DNA of 64,000 nt, taken from the NCBI GenBank assembly GCA_020746875.1, contig JAGTJL010000010.1, positions 2,108,001 to 2,172,000 on the forward strand. Direction: 5' to 3'. The position numbers and the translations under genes are program-made. The stretch is from Rhexocercosporidium sp. MPI-PUGE-AT-0058 (Eukaryota > Ascomycota > Leotiomycetes > Helotiales). Shown here piece by piece: positions 20,577 through 33,899 of the stretch (position 1 is the first letter of the stretch; every line of letters starts with the position of its first letter). The notes under the pieces were generated by a model that saw only the letters and a program-made list of their open reading frames with translations, ran no database searches and was not told the origin of the DNA.

Positions 20577-21813
20577 GATTAAGCTACTCACTAAAAGAAT
20601 AAATAACGACTTAATATTGACTTTATTCCGCGTAAGTTAGCCTTTTAAATACTTTAATAATAATTTTATTATTCCATATAATTTTCTTATAAGCTTTTTA
20701 AAGTTTTTAAGGCCTTATAAATTTCGCTCCTTAAGACTAGGTTTAAATTAGTCTTTATTATTATTATATTAAGTTATCACTAAAAGCTTGTCGTTTTTAT
20801 AATAAATAAAGCGCTTTTATTTATAAAATAGTTTAAGGTAATTAATTATAAAAGTATTATAGAGAAATATATCGTCGACTTTTAACTCTTTTAGCTTATA
20901 ATAACTCTTTTTAAAGAAGGCCTTGTAAATTTTGTAAGGTCTTAATTACCGAAAGTTAAGCTTTTTATTCCTTAATATATTAATTTTTAAATAAAGTCGT
21001 ATTTAAGAATTAAGTCTTTAACTTATAATAGCTTATTTTAAATGTCTTTTTTTACGTTAAAAGCTTCTTTTTCTTTTTATTTACGGCGTGTCTTTTAAAG
21101 TCTAGCTTTCTTTATATTATTATTTTATATTTAATATTAAAGAGTTTAAATATAAATTAAATTATTAATACTCTTAATATCTTTCGAGAAGAGGCTTCTT
21201 TAAATAAAATAACGTGTTTTAATAAAAAGAATTAATTCTTTGCCGTAAATTATATAAAAAGGAATATAGTCTATAAGTCTATAGACTATAATATAATTAA
21301 TAAATAAAATTATTAATAAGTTGTTTATTTAGTCTTCTCTTATTTTAAATAAAGCATTTTTAATAAAGCTATATCCTCGCTCGATTATATTATTAGCTTT
21401 CGCGTTATAAGTCGATATTTGAATTTATTGAATTTTTACTTTATTTAATAAGTTAACGACTTCGCTTATATTCTTTATGCCTTTATTAATTACTAGCTTT
21501 TAAAATAATTTATGTTAATAAATAATGTCTTACTAAATAAAATCAGTAATACCTTTAGCTTCTTTTAAAGTAATCGCCTTAGCTTCGACTTAACCGCTTA
21601 TATCGTCTTAAGCGACAACGAAATACTTCTTTTCGTTTTATATTAATATAAAAGTAATATTTAACGCCTATTTTTTCATAAGTTTATTTAAAGCAATTAA
21701 AACTATAAGTTCTTTTTGTCGCTTAATATTACATAATATATATTTGTCGTATATTTTAACGAATTCCGCGGAGTCCTTAAAATAGCCCTTTTAAAAATAA
21801 CGCTAAAAAATAC

Positions 21814-22094
21814 TGTAGTGGGGAAAACACCAAGCACACAATAAGAGGGTAGCAAAGCAAGTGCCGGAGGGCAAACGTAGGAAATACTTATTTAACGTAT
21901 ACTAAAGATATCATATATCTAAAGAGTATAATTTATTAAAGGAGAAAAGAGGTATAGTTTAAATAAAAAGGAAAAGTTATAGTAATAAGAATCGTTATTA
22001 TACTTAAAGGATATTGCCCTAAAGGCTATCTTAAATATAATAAGATGCAGCTCAATCACGTGACAAATAGGCCTTTAAGGTCAACCCCACCACA
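21814..22094 (-). repeat. Solo LTR of the Gypsy A/B family inside copy A
   Basis: 281 bp, from TGTAGTGGGG to CCCCACCACA, the least mutated LTR of this family in the window. It is flanked by ATAC on both sides (21,810-21,813 and 22,095-22,098). The uninterrupted site is visible in copy B near 44,600 (reverse strand AATACGGTAAT), which proves insertion. It interrupts the integrase region of copy A. Confidence 0.88.
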
Positions 22095-23955
22095 ATACGA
22101 TAATATATACTTTCCTTTCTTTTATAGCCGGAGCTATTATAGCAGCTTTATAAAATATATGCCTTATTTTTGTCGATATTAATAACAAGTTTAATAAGTG
22201 CGCCTTTTAATAAAAGTCTTTAAATATATTAATTATAAACTCCATATAATAATACTTCTTTTTTAAATATATAAAAGGCTTTTAAGTTTATACTTTTTAA
22301 AGTCTTAAACGTAATTAAATAAGTAATTATCTTTTAATAATATTTTTTATAATATTTTAAAAATATTAATAAGTCCGCTTCGTTCTCTTAATTTATATTT
22401 AAGTCGCTATTAAGTATTACTTAATTATTTAACTTATTTTATAATTCTTAAACTTTTCGCTTTATATTAATAAAGATATTACGTTTTCGAGTTAGCTTAA
22501 GGTTATCGAAAGTCTTTAGCTCTTTTATTAAGTCTTTTATATTCTCCGCTTCCATTAAGCAAATTCTAATCGCATTAAGCTTAATTAAAATCTAATTCTT
22601 ATTATTATTATTTTCAATATTTTCCTTAATATTCTTAAAGTATTTAAGTCTTCTTAAGAGAGTATTTACTATTATATACGTAATACCTTTAATATAACGT
22701 ATTTTAAAGTCGAAAAGCCTAATTTAGGCGAGCCAGCGAGTAAATATTACATTAAAGTAGTCGTAAGTAACTCCTTTAAGTTAAGTAATAAATGTGTTTA
22801 CGTTAGTCTTTATAATAAAATAGACTTTTATAAGTTAGATTTTGAGTTTTTTAAGGATTAAAAGTATGCTTTTATATTCTCTTTTTATAGCGTCGTAATC
22901 TCGTTTTACTTTCGTTTAAAAGCCGCTTTTATACTTCGCCGGTTTAAGCTTATTATTTTTTAAGTCACGCTAATTAAGGAAACCACTTTACTCGACTTTA
23001 TTAAAGTTTATAAAAACGACGATTTCGTTAACGCTCTTAAAGTAATTAATTTTATAAAATATTAAAAAAAAATATAAAATATCTTAAAGGGTTTTTATTA
23101 CTTAATTATAAGTTATAAGATTTTATATAAATTTAATTCTTTTTTTAATAAAGTTATATAACGGCTCGGTTAATAAACGAAAGTCTTTAATTTAAATGTA
23201 AAAATAAGTAATTAAATTTAAAAACCCTTTAACTTTTATAATATTTTTAAGTTCTTTTTATTTTTATATTTTAATTAAATATATAATTAAAGGTTCTTTT
23301 CCTTATAAGTTATATATATAGCTAACGACGTTTATATTATTATAATAAAACTATAATTTAAAGCCTATAATAGTTTTAACGTACTTAAAGCGTTTTAGCG
23401 TCTTATTAAAGTTAAAAAGGTACTTAAGGACGAATTAGCGAATTCTAAGCCGTGTTTTCTTTCGATTATAATTTATATATAATCCTTTTACGTTAACGTC
23501 GTTTAAAAACGGCATTATAATAAAAGGTATAATATCTTTTAATATTTTATTAATTATTTTTACGAATTAAATTATAGAGTTTATAACTCCTTAAGGTAGC
23601 GTCGTGTTTTAAATTAATTTAATATTAAATATAAAAAAGGCCGTTATGTTTTAGCTGCTTTAATATAATATTTATTAATTATAGCTTAAGTATAAATTTA
23701 TTAAGCTCGCGATATAGTACTTTATAAATTCCTCTGAAAATTTATTAATAAAAGAAGGTAAGTTAGTATCTTTTAAAGTGACTGCGTTAAGTATAATTAC
23801 CGAATTAATTAAGCGGTACTTTTTTAATTCTTTTTTTTTAATTAAGAATTAAGTATTACGATATAGCCTCTTAAAGAGTTCGAGAACCTTATGGTTAAGT
23901 TTATTTTTTATTATTTTCTTGACTTTAAGAGCTAACGCTTTAAGAAGTAGAAAGT

Positions 23956-24145
23956 TGTCGTACAGAAGTGGAGCAGGCTTTTAATAGTTCAAGAGCTCTA
24001 CGATTAACGTAGAGAGCAAAGGTTTAAAAAAATATATTAAAGTAAGCGTTACCTTCTATAAAAGAGGACTATGACCCGAGTATATATACACGTAAGTATT
24101 TACGAAAGCATATATATAATTAGTAAACTGCGCTAGGGCGCGATA
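23956..24145 (-). repeat. Left (3') LTR of Copia D
   Basis: 190 bp, starting TGTCGTACAG and ending GCGCGATA on the plus strand. It aligns end to end with 32,056-32,245, with mostly transition differences. Confidence 0.88.
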
Positions 24146-24869
24146 CACCCTTATAATAAGGCTTTGTTATATAAATAAGCCTTGCTATTTAAAGGCGCAT
24201 AAGTAATTAAAAGATATAATATAAGCTCCTTAAGTATATATATTAATTTTTAATAAAAACATAGCGCTAAGTAGCAAATTAATACTCTTAGGATATTATA
24301 ATAAATGAAAATATTAATATACGTTTTAAAAATATAATATATAAGGATTCTGTATATTAATATGAGCAGTCTGCTAGGCAATTAATATTAATAATAAATA
24401 AGAATATAAATATATATTTAAATTATATATAATTAAATAAATAAGATTTAAAGATATAATTAAGCTGTAGTAATTAAGTAAATAAGATCTTGATTATTAT
24501 ATTTAACGCGTGTAGATCGCAGGTTTTAAAAGTAAAGCTAAAGTAAGGTTTAGTTTATAATTAAGATCTCGTGCTGTCTCGTTTAATCATTGAGTTATTA
24601 AGCTATAATTAGTGAATTTAATTCTTTTAGAGTAATTGCTATATATAGTAGGAAGCCGCAACGGTGTGTGCCAGCTTCTTATTAGCTTATATAATGCGCC
24701 GCCTCCCGGGTTAATAAGTTTATTATTAGTTCAAGCGTCTTATTCCGTAGTAGCGCGATTACGATTACTCTTAAGGATATATATATATTGACTTTCGTAT
24801 TATTATAATTAACTTTTACTTAATATTAACGCACTTTATACTCGCGTGCTTGCTTATTTATTTATTTTT

Positions 24870-26200
24870 TTCTTTTATCTTTTAATTTTTTACTTTTTTT
24901 AGTAAATTCTCTTTAATTATTAATTATACTTCTTAAAGCTTTTAAAGTAGCGACTGCGCGTATTAATAATTAAATCGCAGCTCGTTAAGTAAGTTCTTTA
25001 GTTTAATTTCTTGACTTTATTTTTAAGTAATCTTAGTACCGTTAAATTAATCGCTAATAATTATATTATAGGATTTTGAAGATGAGTTCGATGATTAAGA
25101 AGTATTTAGTAATGAATTAGTTAATAATTTTATTAATAATCTTTCTTTTACTCGTTTAGTTATTAAAATAAATTCTGAAAATGATTTATAATATTTTTCT
25201 TTGCGCGAAGATGAGAATGCGCTTATTAATAACTTTAATAATAAGCTAATTCTCCTTCGATCTTCTTATGCTAAGCTAAGCTCGCTATTTAAGAAGACTC
25301 CCACGCGTTCTTTTAATGCTTTATTATTATTAATTATATTAAGTAGAAGCGTTATTATATTAAATAAAGATGGCTTTTAATATATTTTTTTTGCTTCGCG
25401 CGTTTCGCGTCTTAGTTCGACTCCTTCTCTTGCCCTTTCTCCTGCTTTTGAGACTCGTATTTATTCTTTATTAATTTTAAAGAAGCGTAAATCGTCTCGT
25501 ATTTCATCTAAGCCTCGCTTTCTTGTCAAGCGCGCTCGAGGTATATATATATTATTTTAAAGCTTGTTTCTTATTAATAATTTATTTCATTTATATTAAT
25601 TGAGATTTAAGAAAAGAGTTTGCGGATCCTTATTTATTATATATTCGCGCTATTATTCGTGGCCGTAGTAATTATAAATATTACTTCGCTAATACTCTCG
25701 CTATTAGAAGTTAATATTATAATTACACTTCCGGTTATAAGTGCGATTTTATTATAAGAGATATATTTAAGTATAGTAAAAGATTAATTATAATTATAGA
25801 TTTTAATAATAGAAAAGTATAATAATCGTATTATAATTAATTGAGTATTTTATTAATTAATTTATAAAGTATTAAAAAGTATAAAATTATTTTAAAAGTC
25901 TTAATAAAAGACTTAGTAAGTGATAAGGAGTTTAATAAGGATATAAAGTTAAATCTTCTGGTACGCTTCTAAAAGTCAGGTCTAAAGCGTAATAAGAAGG
26001 ATGACTTTAATAATAATATTAGTATTAATACGGGATCTTTAGCGGAATTTAGTAATCTTATATAAGGTTTGGAGAAGTTCGCGAAGGTCTTGAAGATAAT
26101 AATTACTCGTTAATCTAAGCTTAAGTGAATTCTTTTTGCGCTTTTAGTAAATTATTTATAAGCTCGGACTAAATTTATACGGACTTTGCTTAAGCTCGGG
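24870..26200 (+). pseudogene. Antisense intron-containing coding-like region in Copia D
   Basis: This plus-strand region lies between the end of the minus-strand pol (about 26,380) and the 3' LTR. I can follow one frame across two candidate introns: 24,989-25,071 (gtaagt...tatag) and 25,541-25,604 (gtatat...gag), joining exons in frame. Exon 25,072-25,540 runs 469 nt with only a few stops, at codons that look like mutated Gln or Trp. Visible peptide blocks include an acidic DFEDEFDD, a Ser-rich RLSSTPSLALSPAFETRIYS, a basic KKRKSSRISSKPRF, and after the second intron LRKEFADPYLLYIRAIIRGR. I recognise no domain. It could be a captured host gene, an element-specific accessory gene or a degraded nested insertion. 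Confidence 0.45.
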
Positions 26201-26379
26201 CTGGATTTTGCGTTTATATTCGGCGTTTTTAAAACGCGAATACTTAAAATATTAAATTAGAAAAGTTTTATAAATAAAAGATCATATAAAAATATTCTTA
26301 ATATATTTTAAATAAATGTATTTAAAGCTCTTTAACTTAAGATCGATAATTATTAAAGTTTAAAAGTGCTCTAAAAAGC

Positions 26380-29300
26380 TCGAATTTCTGGCGAAATAGA
26401 TTCTTCGTAAGTTTATTAACAAGTATATCAGTAATTAGAAGATATATTACTTTAAATAACTTACGAATATACTCTTGCTTAAGTCATATATTTTGGATAT
26501 TTATATAATAAAGCTTAATAATAATCCTCTTAATATCATTTATAACTAGTTTAATCGTTTATTAATTGTTATAAAAGATCTTTTAAATCTCATTAATATT
26601 AAGAGCTAAGTTCCGAAAGAATCGTTAAAAAGCTATAGCTTTTTTTCTAATATACTTTAACGCTAGTAATTCCGCTTTAGTAATCGACGTGGTAATCGTG
26701 GATTACTTTAATACTTTCCAGATTATTAGCCCGCCGAATAATAAGATTATATAACTTTAAGATGATTTTCGAGTATTGATGTTATTTGCGAAAGATATAT
26801 TTAAAGTAATATAGAGCGCTCTCTTTTGATTACTTTTGTATATAATGCCCAAAAAGCGCGTGTTAAACAAGTAGCGAATAAGTTAATATATAATTATAAA
26901 ATGCTTTAGATTAGGATTTGTCGCGAATTATAAGAGTTAAGCGATTGCAAAAGTTACGTCTGATTTTATAACGATCGCTGTATATAATACCGATTTAACT
27001 CTCTTTTAGTAAGCTTTAATATATTTTTTTAAAGCTTATCCCTTGTATTTAATAAGATCGATTTGAGGGAGCGGTGTCGTAAAACACTTTTTATTAATTT
27101 GCTCAAACTTTCGAGTGATTTTCTTAACGTATTAGTTATGAATTAAGGAGATAATCTTACGCTTTCTGTCGCGTATTATTTTAATTCCTAAGAATTGTTT
27201 AATATCTCTAAGATTATACATATCGTATGCTTAATTCAGTCGCTTAATGAAATCCTGTCCGAGCTTTGAGTCGTCTCAGTAATAGAGCACTTAGATATTA
27301 TTTACGTAAAAGAGAATAAGGATTTTGTGAGTAAGGTCTGTAAATATATACGGTTTCTTTAAGCATGAAATCAGCCTTAAATTTATTAACGTTTTATTAA
27401 TATACTTATATTATAAATACGGAGAGTCACGCATCCCGTAGAAAGCGCAATTAACTTATAGCATATATTTAAGCTTATTAAAACTTAAAGGGAATCTATA
27501 ATATACGGTTTTATCGTTTATATCTTAAAGAGTATTAATAAACGCGTTAATTACGTTAAAGCACTTAATTTCTAAGTTAAAATAAGCTGCGAGCGTTATA
27601 GCGATTCGGAAGGATTTAATTAAGAGCGTGCTGGCGTATATGGAGACGATCGTTAATTTACTTTAGAGATTGCTTCGTATAATAATTCGGGATTTATATT
27701 TTAAAATATATCTTTTTAAATCGGGCTTATACTTGAAAATTTATATAAGCGGGATAAGTGTTAATATAATACTTGAATTAAATAATTTTAAGGTTTAATA
27801 ATTTTGTTTATTTATTATCCTTATCTTTAGGCTCGTATCTTCTTTAAATTACTCTTTTATTAAGTGATTCTCAAGATCGCTTTATTATTTTAATTTAAGT
27901 GGAAGATCTTAGATTTTGATTTTTAAAAGTAAGATCTTCTTTTTTAGTAATTAGCGGCTCGATTACATTACTGCTGTAATTATATAATATATAGTTTTCG
28001 TTAAATCTCGAAGATTATTTTGTTCTTTTAGTAATATATACTGATTAAGCATAAGCTCTTAAAGTATCTAATCGACTTCGGACTGAAGATCACTGTATTA
28101 GTCGAGGATTTGATTACTCCCGAGATTAGGCTCACTTTTAAGCTTAAGGTTGCTTTTATCGAGGCGTGTTTATTTAAGGATAATTATAAGTATTATAAAT
28201 ACTTTATCGCTTTAATCCTTTTATAATTTTTTTCTTTTCCTTTTACTTTTAATTAGTTTTTTTACTTTTGCCGAGCTTTTAATAAATATATTTAATTTTA
28301 ATTAAGCTTCTTCTGCTATAGTTTGAGAGCGTATTACTCTCGCTTATCCTGCTTTCGTCGTCTGAATATTTTATACTTTAGTTTAAGGATATAATATTAA
28401 AATTATTATTAAAGACTTCTTTTATAATCGAGGTCTTGATAGTATTTAAATCTCGATGCGTGATAATCGAGACGGATCTCGCGCTTAATCTTATAATACG
28501 TTCGAATCTCGATTAATAAATTATATATTCTCACGCGAGTCGAATGCCTCTAAATCATGCTTTATGCCTAAAGTAGACTCTCGGTTTAACGCACTCTCTC
28601 TTAATTCCTTATTTTATTTAAGAAGGCCTTTTAAAATAAGAATATATTCCGGAATTAAAAGTTTATTTATTATACTTAAGCTATTAATATACTCTTTTAC
28701 CCCCGAGTTCTGACTCTCAGAGCTTTTAATTAATCTTTGAATTTGTTTAATATATAATTAAGGCAAGTCTTCGCTTAAGAGATTTGTATTATTTTCTTTA
28801 ATAATTATATCTTTAGTAATATTTTTAATAATTCCAGCTTAGTTTACGATAGATTTATCTTTCTCGATAAGATCGCAAATAAACCGAGCTTCTTAAATCG
28901 TGATCTTTATTTCTTTACTTAAGGTAATATAAAAGCTATTTTTATTAAAGCGTATATTACGCGTAATAATTATTTTATTAAAACGTGGCACCCAGATTTT
29001 ATAGATATTAAAAGCGTGGAAACTTATAAGAAATCTAATATGCGCATACGCAATTGTTTTAAACGCTTTTTTGTTTTATTCTTTAGCTTTCTTTATTATT
29101 AGTAAGTATGCTTTATAATTATATATATAAATCCTATTTTAATTTAGTTTGAAATCTATAATAAGTCTTGTAATAAGCGCTGAGTTATACTACCGAAAAT
29201 AGTTTTAAAACTACTTATTGTTAACTTTAATAAGTAATAGCCAGTTATTTACTTGCCTTAAGCTTCTATTATATAAATAGATTCTTATAAGTATATATTT

Positions 29301-31300
29301 AATGCTTAGATTTACAAGAAGATTAATTAATAGTCTTATTTTAATGCCTCTGTTAATTGCTTCTTGACTAGCTCGTTCGGCTCTGTTATTTAGCTTATAA
29401 GTTGTCGTTGGTAAGAGCTCAAGGTTAATTCCGAGCTTATCAGCTTATTTCTTATATTTTGTAAATCTTCGAATTATAATAATTGCTTTTTCTTAATTAT
29501 ACTTGAATTTATATATTAAAAGTCTAAATTACTTTCAAACTTAAGCTTTAAAGCTCTTAATATATTAAAACACTTCATTATACTCCTTTATTTATAATAT
29601 ATAATTAATAAGTAAGCCGCTGTATTTACATTTAAGCACAAGGAGCCAAAAGTAATTACTTTAGCATTTCGAATAATTAAATAAATCTTAAGTAACTTTT
29701 TAAAATAATTTAAAGGATTTTCTTTTTGGTAAACGTTTAAAGATTACTTAAGTAATATAAATTAAAGCATATTACTTATATTTAATTTTTTTATTATTTT
29801 AATAATTTTAATATTTTTTGCCGTGTTTATTAATTTCTTTAAAACATCCGGACTTAAATAACTTATTTGTAAATATTAAATACGCTTTAAGTTTATTTTA
29901 AGGTGTTTATAATCTCTAAATAATCTATATAATTTATTTATTTTTCTAAAAAGCGTTAAAAATATTATAGTTTTTATAACGTTTAAGAGTATATTATAAG
30001 TGCTCGGAGAGTAAATTGAACGTGACTTATATTTAAAGAAAACGAGGTTTTATTTACGCTTTAGTTATCGTATTATATAATATTCATTAATTAATAAGCC
30101 TTCCTCGTTCCATTTTAAAGTACAGTTTATACTATAGAACCAAAGACCGGTTTTATAAAGACGAGCTTTAGAGATAATATTAATATAGAAGTTTTTTATA
30201 ATTACGACGTCGTAAAGCGTGAGATTAAATAATTTTTTATTCGGACCCTTGAGTATTCCTTTTATAACTCGAGTTCCGCGCTTAATAATAAGTAACTGAA
30301 AGCTCTTATACTTAATTAAATTCTTAAAAGTGGATTTTATAAAAGATTCTTTTAATAATATTAAACGATTATTAATTAGATTAGTTGCTTTATAATTATT
30401 TAGTAAAGTAAAGTTTAATAAAGGATAAGGTGAATTCTAAAGGGAATATATACTTGTAATTAAATACTTGGCTAGATTAAGTAAGAGTACCGAGTGCGTG
30501 TAAGTCCCGCTTATTCTTTTTTTATTTAATAAGTTTCTGGGAAAAGTAGACTTCTCTTTATTTAATTTATTAAATCCTTATTTATTTAGTTTCGCTAAGA
30601 GATCTTTTATTAATTAAAGGAAAAGCTTATTTAAGCTTATTTGCCTGCGGAGAGCTTTTTATTATAGCGTAGTAAACCGTTGCCGGATCTTATTATAATA
30701 TTAATTATTTATTTTTAAGTTTAGACGAGTTATTTTATTTTAATATTTAATAAATACTTTTTTATAAATTATTATTTAAAGACGAGTATAATTTAAAAGA
30801 GACTAGTAGTGAGTTTTATTCTTTAAGTATAAATATGCCTTTTTTATAAGTTTTCCTTTTATTTTAAATTAGTTTGATTTTTAGCTATATGAATTAAAAG
30901 CTTCCGAGTCGGGTGTCTTATTATTATTAAAGCGTAAACTAAAAATAGAAAAATGACTATGCTTTAATTTTTTATTAATAAGCTATTAATACTGGCGATT
31001 AACTTAATTAAAATAAAACAGCCGTGCGAGCTATTCTAAGGAGTATTTAGGAGGTATCCCGAGCTCGTCAGCTTCTTTAATCTTAAGAAAGTATTTTTGA
31101 GCTTATAAGCTATTAAAGTTACTAGCTATAATTAAGAAAAGGTTAATGTTAAGGGTGCCGAGCACTTCCGGCATATAATATAAGTTCCCTTTGCGGATTA
31201 GCTCTTAGTATTATATAATTTAGACTTTTAGGTTTTAGACGTTCTTTATATTTAAGGATTATAAGTAATCTTAGCGGGTTATTATTTAAATTATTATATT
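26380..31300 (-). pseudogene. Copia D gag-pol, RIP-degraded
   Basis: On the minus strand the order fits Ty1/Copia. The integrase C-terminal region is at about 29,500-29,200, with pieces like NNRAERASQEAINRGIKIRL. The reverse transcriptase YVDD box is at 27,297-27,308, now reading Tyr-Val-Asn-Asn, i.e. both Asp changed to Asn by G-to-A. Next is NLRDIKQFLGIKIIRDRKRK (about 27,210-27,150). The RNase H tail is near 26,450-26,380 (ITDILVNKLTKNLFRQKFE). The 5' limit of pol/gag is not clear. Inactive. Confidence 0.78.
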
Positions 31301-32055
31301 CGTTTAATATAAAACTGTTTTAAGCGTGCGAATTAATACTTAAATATTAGCTCTTTTCTTAGCGACGAGCTGTATAGCTGCTATGCTAAAGAATTAGCAG
31401 CTTATAATTTTCTTAATTTATTCGTAAAGCTTAAAGTATATCGTAATTCGTAGTTATTATATTACGCACTTTATAATATACGCTTTAGCTTTGGCCTCGG
31501 CTTCTTTTTGATAAGATTTTGCGGTTATTTTAATAAGTTTGTGCGGTCGAGTAGGAAAAAGGGTAATAAAAGCGTTAAAGCTTATAATTATTTAGTTTAA
31601 GGAAGACGTAGCTATTACGTGACGATCGAGCGCCTATTTCTGGAGTTATTTATTATATTTGTTTGTCTTTATTATATAATTTAATTTAGCGAGATTATTT
31701 TTTTGTTAAGCGATCTGTTTGGCGGTCCGTGGATTTTTATTAATAATTTTAGTTAATGTTTTTATATTAAGAGTATTTAAGTTAACGAAAAGCTAAAGTC
31801 TGAGTATTTAAGCGTTAAGAGTTAAATGATTTATTTATAATAAGAAGTCTTTAAGCTTTAAGTATATAATATTTGCGTTAAGACCGCTAAGATTATTATG
31901 CGATAATATTTCGATAATTGCGCTAAGAGGTGTATTAGGGTTTAAGCGTAAGGAAAGGAAACGAAGATTATAAAGTTAGAATTAAATAAGCTTAACTGAA
32001 GCTCGAAATCTGTATATGCTAAAGGTAATTTATAAAAACAGATATAGCTTTTAAT

Positions 32056-32245
32056 TATCGTACAGAAGTAGAGCAGGCTTTTAGTGGTTTAAGAGCTCTA
32101 CGATTAACGTAGAGAGTAAGGGTTTAAAAAAATATATTAAAATAAGCGTTATCTTTTGTAAGAAAGGACTGTGACCCGAGTATATATATACGTGAGTGCT
32201 TACGAGAGCATATACATAACCAGTAGACTGCGCTAGGGCGCGACA
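32056..32245 (-). repeat. Right (5') LTR of Copia D
   Basis: 190 bp ending CGCGACA, followed by the AAAGT target duplication. On the minus strand it carries a TATATATA promoter-like stretch. Confidence 0.88.
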
Positions 32246-33431
32246 AAAGTATAATATTTATTAAGCTTTATAATTTACCGTCTTAATAATTATAAGTAAT
32301 AAAACATCCTCATAGAATTTCTTATACTTAATTTAATTAAATATAATAATACCTTTTCGATTTAATATAATTTCGTTAAAAAGGGCTCTCTTTTTTAATT
32401 ATAATATATTTTTAATATTTAAAGTAATAAGTCGCTTTTCCGTAATTTTAAATCCGTAAGGAAAGCTAATAAAATAAAAGAGTAAGATATTTTAATACTT
32501 TTTAATTTACTTTTAATAAAAGTCCTTTTTTTTAAAGGCTTTATATTAGTTTTTACGGCCTTTAGGAGCATCTTTTATTTTATTTATTTAATTTATAGGC
32601 TTAATCTTTTTATTTTTTAACTTATATATAATATAAACCCACGAAACTTATTTACGTTTTTTAAATAAAGACGTTATTAATAAAGTATTATAGTTTATAA
32701 TAAATTAAAAAGTAGGCTCGATTTCCTTAATTAATACGGTATTAAATACACGTTTTTTACTTAAAAGAGCTTTAATAAAGTCTTTATAAAGAAGGTAATC
32801 GTAAAGGTCTGTCTTTAAAATTATAAATTCTTACTTTATATATTCAATAGAAATATATAAGATGTCTTTAAAAGAGGAATTACTTTTATTATTAAAGATT
32901 TCTTTATTTCCTTTATAAAAAAGCTTATCCTTAAGCTTAAAAGAAGTGTCTTTTAAAAAATATTCGATGATATTAATTATAAAGCTTTAATTATAATTAA
33001 TTATTTATTTTCCGAGTTAGTTTTAGACTTTAAGTAATTTAATTTTAAATTTAATAATATTTTATTAATTCGGCTCTTAGACTTCGTAGCTTTAATGTTT
33101 TTAGCGTATTTTATAAGTTTAATTACTTTAATAATAATAACTAGTCGCGTAGTCTTATTTTATAAGTTAACGTAAATTAAATCGCCTTCCCTATTAAATA
33201 AGTATTTAAATAAAACGCGCGTAATTTAAAAGAATAAAAATTTAAGAATAACTTTAATATTTAAAATATTATAATATAAAATTTAATAAAAATAATATAG
33301 TTTTTTATTATAATTAAGACGTTATTCGTATATTTTAGAAATCGCGATTTTACGCTTATAATACTTTTTAAGATTATAAAGTCGCTTTTTATAATAAGGA
33401 CTTTTAATTAAACAGCAGTATTATAAAATAT

Positions 33432-33613
33432 TGTCGTATAGGCACGGGCAGCTGCTCTCTTAGCACTGCACGTAACCTAATTAAGTTCTGCTACTGTAGA
33501 CCGCCTTCAGGAGAATAACTGTCTTTTCCTAATTCTTAAAGCTTTTAAAATAATAATTAATCACTTTAATTTAATTATAACTACTTATAATACTTTAATC
33601 CACTTTTATACTA
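33432..33613 (+). repeat. 5' LTR of Copia C
   Basis: It starts TGTCGTATAGGCACGGGCAG and is aligned over its length with 41,097-41,279. Differences are mostly transitions. Confidence 0.83.
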
Positions 33614-33899
33614 TAATTATAAGCCCTAATAACGAAGTTATTAAATTAATATTCTTCCCTTTATGCGCTATTAATTTAAATAAAGCCTATAAGACAAGTT
33701 TATAAGTAGAAAGCATTTATTATACGTTATAAAGTTTTCTACTTTATTATAAAGTATAATTTACATTACTGTTTTTTTATTAACTCTTCGATTCCACTCT
33801 AAACGAGTATAAAAGCCGAGTAATTAAACTTAATACCTCTCTAGTCCTTCCTCTTTTATCGAATACTCGGAGCTCACGAGAGCAATTCCTTTATTATAA

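Larger units (their letters stand above)
23956..32245 (-). mobile_element. Ty1/Copia retrotransposon D, complete with TSD
   Basis: An 8,290-bp element with two 190-bp LTRs (23,956-24,145 and 32,056-32,245) in direct orientation, TG..CA ends and a perfect 5-bp target duplication AAAGT (23,951-23,955; 32,246-32,250). Reverse transcriptase lies on the minus strand. A purine-rich AAGGGTG lies just inside the left LTR (minus strand), as expected of a polypurine tract. It is nested in Gypsy copy A; the empty site is visible in copy B at about 42,436-42,446. It is RIP-degraded and carries an antisense coding-like region in its 3' part (see 24,870-26,200). Confidence 0.88.
16748..33405 (-). mobile_element. 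Ty3/Gypsy retrotransposon copy A, interrupted
   Basis: A minus-sense Gypsy relic matching copy B (41,281-49,555) along its length in inverted orientation. Its 3' LTR is at 16,748-17,028, followed on the plus strand by the complement of a polypurine tract (G-run at about 17,032-17,039). It is split by a solo LTR (21,814-22,094) and by Copia element D (23,956-32,245), leaving roughly 8 kb of Gypsy DNA. It lacks a 5' LTR: homology to B stops at about 33,405, about 27 bp before Copia C. Reverse transcriptase, RNase H and integrase are recognisable by comparison with B, but every frame is broken by RIP. Confidence 0.82.
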
